NCBI GenBank assembly: GCA_022494885.1
Contig: JAGVSM010002411.1
Location: forward strand, 85,408 to 149,407
DNA length: 64,000 nt
Direction: 5' to 3'
DNA from: Micrasema longulum
Lineage: Eukaryota; Arthropoda; Insecta; Trichoptera; Brachycentridae
Part shown: positions 50,601-62,568 of the stretch, piece by piece
Position numbering within the stretch: the stretch's first letter is position 1
Layout: each line of letters begins with the position of its first letter
Position numbers and translations under genes: made by a program
The notes under the pieces: generated by a model
Database searches by the model: none
The model's input: only the letters and a program-made list of their open reading frames with translations
Told to the model about the DNA's origin: nothing

Positions 50601-52704
50601 CTACCATGAACGCACCAATATGACCACATCAAATCCAAGATCACATCAGTCGCAGATATACTATGTAGATTTAGAGAGACTCTTCCCATCTCACTACTAC
50701 GTGCAGCGTAATGTGCAATGGTTCACTCACATTTAGTGTATTTATCATGCATATGGGGGTTTGCAACTAAAAAGCTTCTATCTGAAATCCAGATTATCTA
50801 AAATAAGGCAAATAGAAATATATAAATATATTCTAATAGAAATGCACATAAAATACATTTACAAACTGACCGGCATATTTTTTTAAAATTTTTTTTTTTT
50901 TTATACGCCTCCACTCGTTTGCGAGTGATTTTGGCTCTTAGAAACTAGAATAAGAAATTTAAAGAATATACGCTTCAGTGAACGACAAAAAAAAAACCAT
51001 ACCCACGAAAAAATATAATATAATGTGAGGTAGTTAAAATCAGTATGAAAGAGTTATGTAACAATAAAATAGCATTACCGTCTAAATTAAACGTAAACAT
51101 AACGTGAAATTTTGGGCCAAAAGTAAAGAGGGACATTCAATTAGACTTATTATTCAAATTTTGCAAATAATATTTAACAAATTTAAATATTTTTATTATT
51201 TGTCCTTAAGAATTTAGTCAGAAGTAAAAACCAGCATATTATCTTTTGGCATTAAACCTAATTACGAAATTGCATATACACAGATTTAAATCATAAGTAA
51301 TGTAGCTCACACAAATGTTCACTACACTTACAACCGTGATGTTCACAGTTACAACACAAGACAAAGACACAATCTACATCCACCTGATACTGATGTTCAC
51401 AGTTACATCACAAGACAAAGACACAATCTACATCCACCTGATACTCGCATTACAAAATTTGGTGTAAAGCCTCTGCTGTACTTGGCTTGTAGGGAATATA
51501 ACAGGCTTCTTGAGGGTATTCGAGGCTCTAATAATGTGGCCAACAGCCCAAAGCTGCATTACCTCAAGCAGTATGTGGAAAGTGTTAATAATTAACATAT
51601 GAGTGTATTTGTATTTTGATCTTTATTTTGCTTGTTATAATATTTCTGTGTTTAAAATAATTGTGTGTTCTGTCGCGAATGTATATTACAATAAATATAA
51701 ATATCTTAAGGCCCAAAATGAGTTATTGTTACTCATGGGTAAAATGTTTGTAGCCAGGCCGGATTCCCTTCCTAAGGAGTTATTTAGATCTAAATTTGTC
51801 GCAAAAGAAAGGAAAAACATTTTTGAAAATGAAAATTTTGCTTAAAATATCATGTAGAAAATAAATATATAAACAGTTCAAATACGTTTTTTTTAAATAA
51901 AAAAACTATCAACATATTACAACAGAGATGAAGAACATTTAAGAGAGGGTAATATAGAGGTCTAGGCATCTACAGGGCTTATTCGTCGATGCATTTGTAG
52001 CTGCAAGACTTTTTGTGATGTTAGCTATCATATTATTTTTATCATTTTATGTTAATATTATCAACTATCAAATATCTAAATTTAGAAAATGGGGTCTAAA
52101 ATATCAACCGTCCATGCGCTCTGTAGTGCAAGACTTGTTGTAATCTAACATCCATTTTTATAAATTTGCTTTTTATTTCGTTTTTTTAAAATCTCACTTA
52201 AACTCTAAACTTCATTGTCAAATAAAATATTCAAAAATAAAAATGTAAATAGGGGCTAGATTTCTTACTGTCCATGCGCTCTGTAGCTGCAAGACGTGCT
52301 GGGATATTTATTTACTGTACAGCGCCCTTGAGGTGGTTTTCACAAAAATGGCGCTATATAAATTATCCAAACATTATTATCATTATTATTATTATTATTA
52401 TTATGGGAAAGACATGTGATGTTTTTTGATATATATATTTATATGTTTTAAACTCTTCATTTGTGAATTGGAAACGCCATTTGACGCTACGCGAACAAAC
52501 CATTTTCGCTTTTTAGAGGACCGTTTTTGTTGAAAAAATAGTTTACCTTTTGCACCAGCGATTTTGTGCACTTATATTGAATGTATCTCTCTGCTGAAGC
52601 AAGCAGTGCGCAGACGGTGTCCACGTTGATACAGCACTGTACGAAACCTGCGCATGCGCGACGCAACTCATCCAACCCGTAGTAGTCAGCCGCATTCATC
52701 ACAC
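46493..52704 (-). CDS. gprs: gprs-like BTB/BACK serine-enriched protein, 3' part, with in-frame TAA
   Basis: C-terminal part of a BTB-BACK protein resembling insect 'serine-enriched protein' (gprs). Visible exons: 52704-52547 (MNAADYYGLDELRRACAGF, the BTB-to-BACK linker region), 50099-49968 (BACK), 48669-48487 (LMWGKKYC to NALAYQ) and 47791-46493. All junctions are GT-AG and in phase. The last exon opens with ADPASVDPGKLSPHRVRR, then SLDPYGSNTTLSSSGSSDLP, and reaches TAA at 47623-47621. The same frame then stays open for 375 codons to a stop at 46493. That extension is GC-rich, Ser/Arg/Pro-rich, with DRSRRGSDNERS-type repeats and later SEIETSFP-type repeats. Exon 1 phase requires an upstream exon ending in phase 1, and the BTB domain proper was not recognised in the window. 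Substrate partners are unknown to me; BTB-BACK proteins often act as cullin-3 adaptors, but that is family knowledge only. Confidence 0.8.
48845..48930 (-). repeat. tRNA-Gly-like SINE head
   Basis: The minus strand reads gcctcgcggtcaaatgatta gcgcatttgcctgccatgca, then gatcttggattcaattcctg, resembling a tRNA-Gly(GCC) anticodon arm and B box. Degenerate; lies in a gprs intron. Confidence 0.4.
49075..49455 (+). mobile_element. LINE 3' end
   Basis: A short C-terminal coding remnant (SSTIKDVTTLSLFKSRLKKH-like, 49100-49165), a pyrimidine-rich stretch, then ggaagaaattgccatttggc aataagcccgcc and an (aaat)n tail. Matches 8.64-8.92 kb. In a gprs intron. Confidence 0.65.
51310..51600 (+). mobile_element. 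LINE C-terminal fragment with in-frame 54-bp duplication
   Basis: The frame gives VHSYNTRQRHNLHPPDT twice, then RITKFGVKPLLYLACREYNR and KLHYLKQYVES, ending in TAA at about 51592. HSYNTR...L..P resembles the segment near the end of many non-LTR proteins. In the gprs intron between 50.1 and 52.5 kb. Confidence 0.6.
51903..51982 (+). repeat. Inverted-repeat family fragment cut by the adjacent LINE end
   Basis: aacatattacaacagagatg aagaacatttaagagagggt ... aggcatctacagggctta, ending abruptly where the LINE 3' end begins. Confidence 0.65.
51983..52405 (+). mobile_element. 3' end of CR1/L2-like LINE with three tandem motifs
   Basis: Same element as 3.50-3.98 kb: motifs at about 51988, 52114 and 52273, then gatatttatttactgtacag cgcccttgaggt and an (att)n microsatellite. 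Confidence 0.75.
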
Positions 52705-52999
52705 CTGAAATTAGGAGTAAATCATATAAATTTTTTTTTAAATCAGAATGAAAGAGAATTAACATTTTTTTCTTTTGTTCTTTATTGCTAGTTAACATTA
52801 TTTTTGTATTTTCTTTAATACAATACAGCTTCATTTTCTTATTTTCCTCCATTGATCCTGTACTACTTCAAGTCACTTTTTCTATTTTCCCTTCCAACTA
52901 CCTCTAGGTTTTTTAAAAATGAAACCTAATTAACAGGCTTATAAAAGCGCCTATAAATTTGTATTATAATACATAAAACATTAAATAAACTTTAACTAA

Positions 53000-54100
53000 A
53001 CAATCTTAGAATCTATTTAAATATAAAACAGGTATAATCATGGCATGATTTAGGCAGACTTGGCAAGTGTGTCGTTTCAAGTTAGGAGTGATAACATCGC
53101 TTGCTCTTTGAATACTTTCATTCGCTGTAGGATCACATCGACAGTACTGTTTAGTGATATTTTGTTAAACATTCTAAAGATTCTAGGTAGAGAGGAAAAG
53201 AGTCGGACGTCGATCTTAAAATTTTCCTCAGCAAATACGGCACTGGTACGCAATTTTTTTTCCACTTTATGTCACAACTTGATAAGTACAAAAGTATTTT
53301 ACCATTTGATACTTGAGTAAGTAATACATAAATATAATAACGTATATATAAACACGGAAAAAACCATTTTCAATATCAAATATAAAAGAAAGTTAATGTC
53401 TCAGTTTTCGCTTATTCGTCGTTGTTCTACAATCCCGATAAAATGTTTGTATTCTTTGAAGAAAAAAAATTATTAAAAAACTATGTAGCGTCAGATTGGC
53501 GACAAAATTAAGATTTCCCACGAATTATGATATATCAATTAAGACTACGTGGCATAACATCGTTATTTTTATAATATTCCGTAATTAAAGGTAGTAAACA
53601 ATATGCTGAGGATCTGGAAGTTGGAAGTCCATTGTCACTTGTATTAAATTCTGTCTCAATTCCTGACTCCAGAATGAGGTCTTTTTCAGAATTCTTTGTG
53701 ATGCGTACATTTAGGATATGTGCCAAACTTTTTCATATAAATACGCTTAATTAGCTTTATTTGATCAATATGTTTTACATGATAGAGGCTCTACATTCTA
53801 CAAGCTCCATTATATTTCGTATTTTTTTTGTTCAATGTACATATAATTAAAGATCTGACCTATTTTAAAAATCTAACTTTTCCATTTTTATGCACCTTTT
53901 AATGATGATTTTCTTACACAATGTGTTAGCTTGTTCATTAAATAAAACCAATATCTTATAATATGTACAAATAAACTTTTTATGATTTTTCGTTTGCCTA
54001 CTACATATTATTTGAAGTATTTATTTCTACACACTATGTATTTTTGTATGGTAAAAGGTACTGCCGTCTAAATTAATAAATAAGAAAACATGTAATAATA
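53000..54100. other. Unassigned stretch with two unexplained minus-strand frames
   Basis: Minus-strand frames 53265-53077 (FAEENFKIDVRLFSSLPRIF) and 53726-53535 (AHILNVRITKNSEKDLILES) have protein-like composition, but neither is identified. They might be remnants of one element or gene. Confidence 0.25.
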
Positions 54101-54107
54101 TAAATAT

Positions 54108-54325
54108 AACAACTTTGTTTTTAACCACAATTTTTTTATATTTTTTTTTAATTTTTCCATCGACCGGTTTCAAAGAAAACAAGCTTTTTCGTCAAGGTTT
54201 ACGTAACTTCGTTAATTGGTTTTCTTGTAAATTACTAACCTTGACGAAGAAACTTGTTTGCTTTTAAACCGGTCGACGGAAAAAATAGTAATTAAAAAAA
54301 AATCGTGTTTGAAAACAAAGTTGTG
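54108..54325. repeat. Foldback element
   Basis: The arms acaactttgttttta ... cgaccggtttcaaagaaaac aagctttttcgtcaaggtt pair with aaccttgacgaagaaacttg ... aaaccggtcgac ... gaaaacaaagttgt. The loop is about 40 bp. Related half-copies occur at 59.92 kb and 31.94 kb. Confidence 0.7.
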
Positions 54326-54329
54326 TTAT

Positions 54330-55945
54330 TTATTTTATTGTAATGAATAACAACGAAATTATTGCTTCAAATATAAAATGTATAAATATACACGTTTTTA
54401 AAAAAATGAGAGGAGAAAATAAATTTACTTGATCTTTATTCCTGATAATCTATCACTTAAAAATAACGTGATAATATTAATAAATAATGATTCAATTGTA
54501 ATTAGTCATTTTCTGGTGCTTAAGAACTTAGTTCTTTAAGAAAAAAACAAACCAGCCAATATGTATCAAAAATTATACAACGCAGTATTGAATAATTATT
54601 GCGGAATTGGTAAATAATCATTGGATTAAATTTCTTTTGAACAGATCACTCAATTTTTTATCAATCATGATGTAACCTCGTAATTTTAGTACCAGTCAAA
54701 ATGAACTTTTAAAGGCCCATATCATCATCATGACAAACTAAAGAGTTTCCAGAATAAAAAGAGTGCAATTCTTGTAGGGATATAATAATGTATATAAATA
54801 TGAGTGTGCTTATGTTATAATCTGTTGTACGCCAAAAAGCTATCGAGAGGGGTTGAGTTAGTCCAATCACTTCGATTTTACTGAGTTTAGGTTTTGTTGG
54901 ACTGTTAGAATCAGGAGGTTCCTTGTTTTTTTAACCTACGGATCCTGCATTTCAGGAGAGAATCTAAATAAGAAACCTTACCTTTCCGAAATATATATTG
55001 CACTACGTTATCAAAAAAGCTTGAAGTGCACTACATTGATAAACCAAATGCAGTGCATCTTAATAATTTAATACACAAAGGCAAAAACAACCAGTCGCCA
55101 GGTCCACCAATACGCCCCGGGTCCAAATCAAATGACACTGTAACTATTCATCTGATCATCCACCCGGACGAAGAAAAAGTAGTAATGGGGACTTGGATGA
55201 GTTCTCACCGTTTCCCGACACATGGTGTTATCAAAGCTTTTCAACATTCAAGTAATACTACAGCCAACTTCATCGTGAAGCTCAACATTAGACAATGACA
55301 GTATATAATATTCCGTTGAAGTGTAAAAAAAAACATTTTTTTTCATAGCATTGTCGAATTTCGTGCCGAAAAAAGAGTATTTGCGGGGATTCCACTGCAT
55401 TACTTTATTTAAAAATCTGCAGTAAAATATAGAATTGTGAAGATTTTTGGCGACCATGTTCTGTCCGAAATAATATGCAGATGCAGATATTGGATTGGAC
55501 ATTTCGAAAGTAATGATTTTGATAATATTGATGTTTTTTGTTGATATTTCTTGATAAAACTCCACAGTTAATGATTACAATAAAATTATAAATAAACTGA
55601 TCAATGAAACTTCTTTTGACCACCGAGCGCTTTTGCCTAAGTAGGCATCTTCAAGTGATGATCTTCAAGATCTTTTGAGGTTGAAGATAAAGAACGCTCT
55701 GTCGCATCGAAAAAGTTCGTGGACACAGATTTAGAAGCATTACTCGATAACAAACCAAGTTAGACGCAAAATTAATTGCGGAATTATTAAGAGTTGACCA
55801 CAAACATTATGAATGATTCAAAAACCAGGAAATTGGGTGCCGAATGAATTGAAGTTGAGAGACGTCGAAAGAAAGACAGCGATAACTCATTCAAGTCCCC
55901 AATATTATGTGCGGAAACGTTAACACAATGCATATTTATTTTATG
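54330..55945. other. No gene recognised
   Basis: Frames at 55026-55298 and 55565-55248 carry no known motif. A block around 54650 (tttttatcaatcatgatgta) recurs at 58470. Confidence 0.4.
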
Positions 55946-55949
55946 TTTT

Positions 55950-56475
55950 GTTTATGTTTTACGCAACTACTATGGGGAGCAGGATATCAAAATGACATAA
56001 ACAGACTACGAAGACAACAAAATAAAATATTAAAGTTAGTATATGACCTTCCCTATTTTACTGCAACTAGAGAACTTTGTAAACAAATTAAGCAAGTAAA
56101 TATAACTGAACTCTTTCAACTAGAATCATTAAAATTTATTCATAAATTAGCCACTAATGTAATTGTAGACGAAGAACTAAAACTTGTAAAAAATTGTAGT
56201 CAACGTGGACATAATACAAGAATATCAGACAAATACCATATACAACTTTCTAAAACAAGACAAGGACAATCAAGACTAATGAACCAGGGACTGAAATTAT
56301 ACAATAAACTACCAGACAAAACTAAACAAAAGACTCAGACAAACTTTTCAAAAGATGTAAAAAAATATTTTGAACAACAGTATAGAGTATAAATGAAAAA
56401 TGTATATATTATTTTATGTAAAATGAATGTAATAATCCGTAAGGGTTTATAAATAAATTTTCAAATAAAAAAAAA
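55950..56475 (+). mobile_element. Non-LTR retrotransposon C-terminal fragment
   Basis: The frame contains LLWGAGYQNDINRLRRQQNK, ILKLVYDLPYFTATREL, RGHNTRISDKYHIQL and LKLYNKLPDKTKQ, ending with TAA at 56390. It is followed by a short 3' UTR and an A-rich tail. Intact over 140 codons, so younger than most LINE pieces here, but 5'-truncated. Confidence 0.8.
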
Positions 56476-56667
56476 TTAAAAAAATTAGAGAAAAACAAAG
56501 TTTTTTTAGTCTTCATGACCTGTTTTTGGTTAGTTAGCCCAATAATAACACAGACTTTCATATTCTTTTATCTAAAAAATTTCAATATAATCCAAAAAAT
56601 GATGTTTTCAAGCGTTTTCTAATAGTTTAAATGATTCAGTAGAATACCACAAATACCCATAAAGCTT

Positions 56668-56950
56668 AACAAATAACAACAGGGATGGAGAACATGTAAA
56701 ATAAGGAAATATGGAAGACTATGCATTTACAGGGCTTATGAACTGTCATTGGCGGGTTTAAGTAGTCACTTCAGACACTGAGTACCATTTACAATTTTTT
56801 CCTGTATTAAAAAATCCATATTTCTTCAATTCTTCCATCTTTGATTTTAGTGAAGGTTATAAGCTGATACATTTATTCTTGTGAAGAGATTCATCTGATC
56901 GAATTATTTTACCCTACTAGGCAATGCCTCAAAACAATTTTGCTATTTTT
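56668..56950 (+). repeat. Inverted-repeat family copy
   Basis: acaacagggatggagaacat, gcatttacagggcttatgaa, gtcattggcgggtttaagta and ccctactaggcaatgcctca. Confidence 0.65.
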
Positions 56951-57184
56951 GAACGTATTCTTGGACTAGTAAGTTTTATATTTATTAAAAAAAAACAACT
57001 GTCATTGTAACAAAAAAAATACAATATTTACAAATAAACCAAAATTATTGGCCAATTATAGTTTTTATATACCCATATCGTATATTATTAGTAAAATACA
57101 AAAAAAAGAAAAGCCATCTGTATGATTCCACTTGTAAAAAAATAAATATGACAATAGAAAATTAAAAAGAAGATTTTTTTTTTT

Positions 57185-57770
57185 GTTACAATATTTTGAG
57201 TTTGTCCAAATGTTTGAAGACAAAAGACTGGATATCACCTTCTAGGGATTCATTTTAAAAATAAATAAAAATATAAAAATAATATTTGGGCTCTTATAAT
57301 TTTCCCAAATATTTAATTTGGCGGGCCAATTTTAACGAGTTGTAAACAACTTATTACAAGAAAATTGGAATCAAGTTGGGGTAGAGTGGGACTCGAACCA
57401 CGGACTTTTGAGCTGAGAGTCCGAGACACTAGCCACCGGACCACAATCCGATTCATTCGAAATAACAAATTACAAAAGGAATGGATAATATTTTAGAGAG
57501 TGAAATGTGAAAGTCCAGGCATTTACAGGGCTTATGACCTGTCTTTGGCTAGTTTAAGTGGTCTTTTAGTACACTGTGTAATATTGACCATTTTCATCCG
57601 TATTTCTTCAATTCTTCCATCTGTTGATTTTAATGAAGTTTAAGAGCGAAAACACTTTTCGTTGTGAAGATGATAATGACAAGGCAAAGATAATGACTCC
57701 GTAAGGGATGAAATTCAGTCTTTTGTCTACAAACATTTTGACAAATTTAAAATACTAAACCCATCAGCTT
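57185..57770. repeat. Inverted-repeat family copy interrupted by SINE-2
   Basis: Left flank attttgagtttgtccaaatg ... ccttctagggattcatt (to 57254). The rest resumes at 57450 with gattcatt, then aacaaattacaaaaggaatg and the core up to about 57600, and a second, inverted outer flank (agtcttttgtctacaaacat) to about 57750. Confidence 0.7.
57255..57449 (-). repeat. tRNA-derived SINE-2 with target-site duplication
   Basis: Flanked by GATTCATT (57247-57254 and 57450-57457). Body aacgagttgtaaacaactta, then B box region gtgggactcgaaccacggac and head tagccaccggaccacaatcc on the plus strand as displayed. Confidence 0.8.
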
Positions 57771-57879
57771 TTTTACGTGGCAAGAATCAACATATTTAAA
57801 AAATGTATAAAAATAGATTTAAAAACGTAACATGGAAAGAACGTAAACGTTTAGTCGTAAATATTAGGTATACGATGTG

Positions 57880-57930
57880 CTTAGGTGATTTCCACAAAAA
57901 TGGCGCTTCATAAGTTTTATCCAACTATAT
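57880..57930 (+). mobile_element. Short LINE 3' tail fragment
   Basis: gtgatttccacaaaaatggc gcttcataagtt matches the CR1/L2-like tail at 52.34 kb. Confidence 0.4.
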
Positions 57931-58853
57931 GTTTACATAAAACGATTACCTGAACTAGCCGTCGATATGTTATTAGTCAGGCAACAAAAACTGATGAACC
58001 AGAGATTCAGTCTGTTTGTTGGATATACTCATATAAAGGTCTATTTATGTTTATTTTTGCTGAATTAGTGTGCCTAATAATGCGTGCCATTTAAAATTTC
58101 CAAACCATAAATGCATATTTTATTTATTACTTTTCTCCTATACTTTACTGTTTTACTATAAATCTTTTATTATTTTTTTTACTTAACATTAATTTTATTG
58201 AGTTTAACCATAACAACTAACCATGTTTTCTTTCTATGATATAATTTTTTTTAAACATAAATTTTGTACGAATTGGCTACGGCCGTTAGTTATAATCATA
58301 AATAAAGAAATATCTTCTTTATTATCTTTTCAACGAGGTTCCCCATCTTTATTGATAATCAATAAATTATCTTTTAATTTCGTCAATATTAAACGTAATA
58401 TTTTGTATTTGTGGGATAAATTAATAATCTTCGAATCGAATTCGTATTTAATATTATTTGTCATTAATTTTTTTATCAATCACGATATAACCGCGTGATT
58501 CTGATGCCAAACAAACTGACCTGTTGAAGGCCGTTATGGATATTTAAACAGAAACAGAGAGTTTTGAGAAGATCGACACAGTAAATGCTCTCACTCCGTA
58601 CTTTAAGTGGTAAGAAAATAAAATCTATCGTTATTTTAAAACCGTCTCTCTCGAAACAGTTTAAAAATTGAACTGATCAAATTTTAACTAGATAAGGGGG
58701 GGGGGGGAGGTAAGTGGCCACGGGTTTTGCCATCAGGTGCTGATAAGAAGAAGTTAATAAAAACCGTACAGTAGCGAAAAAACTAATTTCATTTAGTTTC
58801 GTAAATGGTTGGAAATATTTGAAGAAAGGAAAGGAACACGGAAATGGACCTAC

Positions 58854-59006
58854 CTTTGATACGATGATTTTCAATTTTGGGCACTGGGTGATAAAATTCA
58901 ATGTGAATTATGTAACGATTTATGATAACTTTTACAAATGTGTTGTACAATTTCTTGTTATGTCGTCGCTTCAGTTCGTTTAAATCCAATAGACCAAAAC
59001 ACAAAT
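58854..59006 (-). CDS. Possible exon, unidentified
   Basis: A minus-strand open stretch bounded by an acceptor (tctgcag before 59006) and a good donor (AAAG|GTAGGT at 58854/58853). It encodes about 50 residues including LNELKRRHNKKLYN and HPVPKIENHRIK. Its 3' phase (one base, G) would join the gprs exon at 52704 as Gly-Val-Met-Asn. I do not recognise it as BTB sequence, and a phase match occurs by chance one time in three. Confidence 0.2.
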
Positions 59007-59344
59007 CTGCAGAAATAGAGTTTTTTCTACAAAATAGGCATAAATAATGACCACGACTCAAGACACAATGCGTTAAAAAACCTCTTTTCCAGTAAAAAAA
59101 ATATTTTAACACAAAATAATTTTCATTTGAATTTTATTAATAAAGATTTTCTGAGAAATTCTGTACAAAATGGTATGCTGAACAAAAACGAACGAAAGCG
59201 ACGATGTCTCAAAATTGTTATTTGTTTTGTTCCAAATCCAAATCTTGATGTAAGGTAGGTACCATAAGGATTGATCGAGGGAAGGATAGGAAATACAAAT
59301 AATATCTATCAATGCGGTTATATACTAAACAGTAGGTATATGTT

Positions 59345-59372
59345 CAGTTTTTATATATATATATATATATAA
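59345..59372. repeat. (TA)n microsatellite
   Basis: About eleven TA units. Confidence 0.9.
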
Positions 59373-59709
59373 AAGCCGGTATGATTGGAGAAAAAAAATG
59401 GTAAATATGAAAATATTGTAGATATAATTGAATCATTTTATTGCATATTATTTCCTTAGTTCATATTTCTGCATAACTTGCCATAGCTACGACACAAGCC
59501 GTCACGTCAGTGTTACTATTTTTTTCATTTTAATTATACCCAAAAAAAAAATTACTTTAAAAATCTAAAAACTATAAGTACAAATACAAATACTTAATTT
59601 TATATTTGTTTATCGAATAACATTACATTTATGAATAACCACATATGTTCTGTTTTTCATAGTTACAGTATAATTAAAACAGCTGATCGCGAAGAAAATC
59701 CATTAGAGA

Positions 59710-59865
59710 GAGGGCTTATAATTAGTCATTGCCAGGTTTGCAGCCAATGATAGATCACAAGCCACAAGCCCTGTTAATGCCTAGATTCCATATTCCTTTC
59801 ATAAAAATATTTTACCTCTCCGTTGCCATAAATTTTGATTTTGAGAACTCCCTGGGGAGTAAAAC
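59710..59865 (-). repeat. Inverted-repeat family fragment
   Basis: agggcttataattagtcatt, ccaatgatagatcacaagcc and ctccctggggagtaaaacaa. Confidence 0.5.
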
Positions 59866-59999
59866 AACATTGTTTTTTAACAAGTTATTATTTTTTTTTT
59901 TCTACCTACCGGTTTTAAAGCTACACAAGCTTCTTTATCAAGGTATACTTAACTAATGAATTCAATTCTATTTTATTTTATCAGTGTGCTGTGTATGGA

Positions 60000-62400
60000 A
60001 CTAATAAAACCAAGTCTTTTTGTTTTGTAAGAATGGTAATGTGAGATGAATACGCTAAAAACAAGACAGGAGAGTGTATTGTTTATTTGGTTCATTTTGT
60101 GAATTGCAAATCTAAGATTTCTAAGTAGTCTAATTTTAATATTTTATTTTCATGCGGTGCTATTATTTAAATTATAATTATTTTCTATAAGATGGTTTGC
60201 AAATTCAGATTTTTTATTATTCAGGCACCTTAAGTGTTTTTTTACTCTTAGATAAAAGTTTCTTTTAGTTTTTCCACTTTATTTTATCCATAATTCAATA
60301 AAACACCATTGTAGAGTTTCAACAATTTTTCAAAATAAACCTTTCTTAATAAAATCAATATTAAGATCTTATTATTGTGACTACTTTATTGATTTTAAAG
60401 CTGTACCCCTATAAATATTAAAATAATGTAATGCTTTCCCAATATATCCATGATGTTCCTAAAAATGTACTAAGTATACCCTTATTGATTTTTCAATTAC
60501 TTTAATTATCTTGGTGTAAATAGAAATCCTTAATTCCTGCTAAATACCCCCCCCCCCCCCTCATAAACTATAAGCACCATTATGCACCTATATTATTAAA
60601 CAAAAATTATTGTAAATATGTCAGTAAATTCAGTAAATATTTAAGTTGATAATGTGACAAAAACAAGACAAAACGCGTCACACTCAACACTCTTGTATTG
60701 AACAATAAAATAAAAATTTCATCCAATAAAAATAATTTATTTTGGATAAATTTTTAATTCTACCAATAAATTGCATGCACAATAAATATGGAAGATATTG
60801 CTTTAAATTAGTCTGCCAAAGTACTCATTCTTTGAAAGTCGCATCGCGCGTCGTCTCTAAAAATTGTTAATGTCATAAATCTGATTAAAAATATTCAATT
60901 AAATTCGTTGGATATACATCAAATTAAGATAAGATAAATGAATCATTATCACGCAGAAAACTCATGCAAAATTGATTTTATGTGGGGAAAACTAGATTTT
61001 TTTTGTAAACATGAATTACCGTTGAGATTATTTAGATTAAACATGATAATTACTATTATACTGATTAATGTCATTTATCTTTTTTTTATGATAATTTGTT
61101 AATACCAACTTAAATGTAGGTTTATATTATTAACTCGTAATATTCGAAGACTTTCATCGATCAATATGTGATCAAAAATGATGTTTAGTAATTATTGGAT
61201 TAAATATATGTATTTGACTTGCACACGCGAACATATCATGCCATTAAAATAATTAATTACCTTACGTAGCGAAAATAATGAACGCCTTTTTTTAAGATCG
61301 AAATTTGTTGCAACGGAGAAGGTATATGAAGTATATGAAAAAGTATATGAAATTTATGCACCTTTTCGCGGGATGACGTCGGTTTTTGTTAACACTTATG
61401 TGGCTGTGGTGTAATACGTGTCATCATACAAGACTTGATATCTCTCTTTTTTTTATTTAATTATGATGTGATATTTTTCGTAATCTTCAAACTGACATTA
61501 ATCCGTTGGATTTGGAAAGCAAATTTATGTTAATATGCTCGATTATAATACAAAAAATATTTATCCTTACTATCCAAAGAATAATTATTCGAATGAAAGT
61601 GTTATCAATACCACAATATATCTGTTTTATTGTATGAGAAAGAACACGAAAATAGAATTGATTACAAGGAAAACAGAGACACTGTTCTGTGGCCAGTGTT
61701 TGTGTGAAAGAGACAAAAATAAAAATAATATGTTTTTCAATCAGTCGGTTATTGGCAGCAAGCGGAAATGCGCGATAGTAATATGACCGGCGGATTTATG
61801 AATTTTAATTTAATTTGCCATAAGAGGCGTAAATTATGCTATAATTTTTTATAGGTTATGGAAAAGGATTTATTTAACAGATGTCTGTATGCTTTTTATT
61901 CAATCGTCTGAACCTCAAAATATTCTGTCACTTTGTTTTTTGTTTTCATTTTGCTTAAGACGACATGATGTCACATCACCGCGTGTAAGGGAATTTTAGG
62001 GCACAGCCTTTTAAGAGTTAAAAACAAACATTAATATAGGTAGATCGAGTGTTATTAGAAAGCGTCTGGATTCAATAACAATGATTTATTATCGAAATAT
62101 GTTTTTGTATATTATATTGTTTATTAGTTTAAGTATAAGAAATTGTTTTAATTTGTATTTTGCACAAGTATTTTAATAAATAAATTGCATTGCAAAACAG
62201 TACTAAATTTTACAGGTTCAATTTCTGAGAAGTTCGACATAAGAAGTTAAAAAGAAAAAGTGGTTTGGAAGTTGGTTTTACAGTGATATTATATTTTACT
62301 GTCCCCAACTGGCGCCTTTAGAGTCAGAATAATAACTGACTCTTACTGTCATATAAAATATGATCTAAATACGCTCAATTTTATATTTTATATATTTTGT
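60000..62400. other. Gene-free AT-rich stretch
   Basis: An 83-codon frame at 61535-61786 has no recognisable motif. A run of about 13 C lies at 60548-60560. Confidence 0.4.
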
Positions 62401-62417
62401 ATTATTTTACTTTTTTC

Positions 62418-62568
62418 CACCGCAACAGGCCAGGGGACCCTATTACAGTGGTAAATTACAACGCCCAACACCCAGACTTGAGAAAAATCACATTAAATTT
62501 TTGTGGTCTCACCGGGAACCAAACCCGGAAACTTCTGAGTCTTATACATTACACTACGGAGGCTGCCA
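62418..62568 (-). repeat. tRNA-derived SINE-1
   Basis: Minus-strand copy with body (caggccaggggaccctatta) and head (tcaccgggaaccaaacccgg); the head is diverged and partly deleted. Confidence 0.7.

Noticed and set aside
55907..56392. A host gene of 161 codons
   Set aside because: The protein has the layout of a non-LTR C-terminus and ends in an A-tailed 3' UTR, so it is a truncated retrotransposon.
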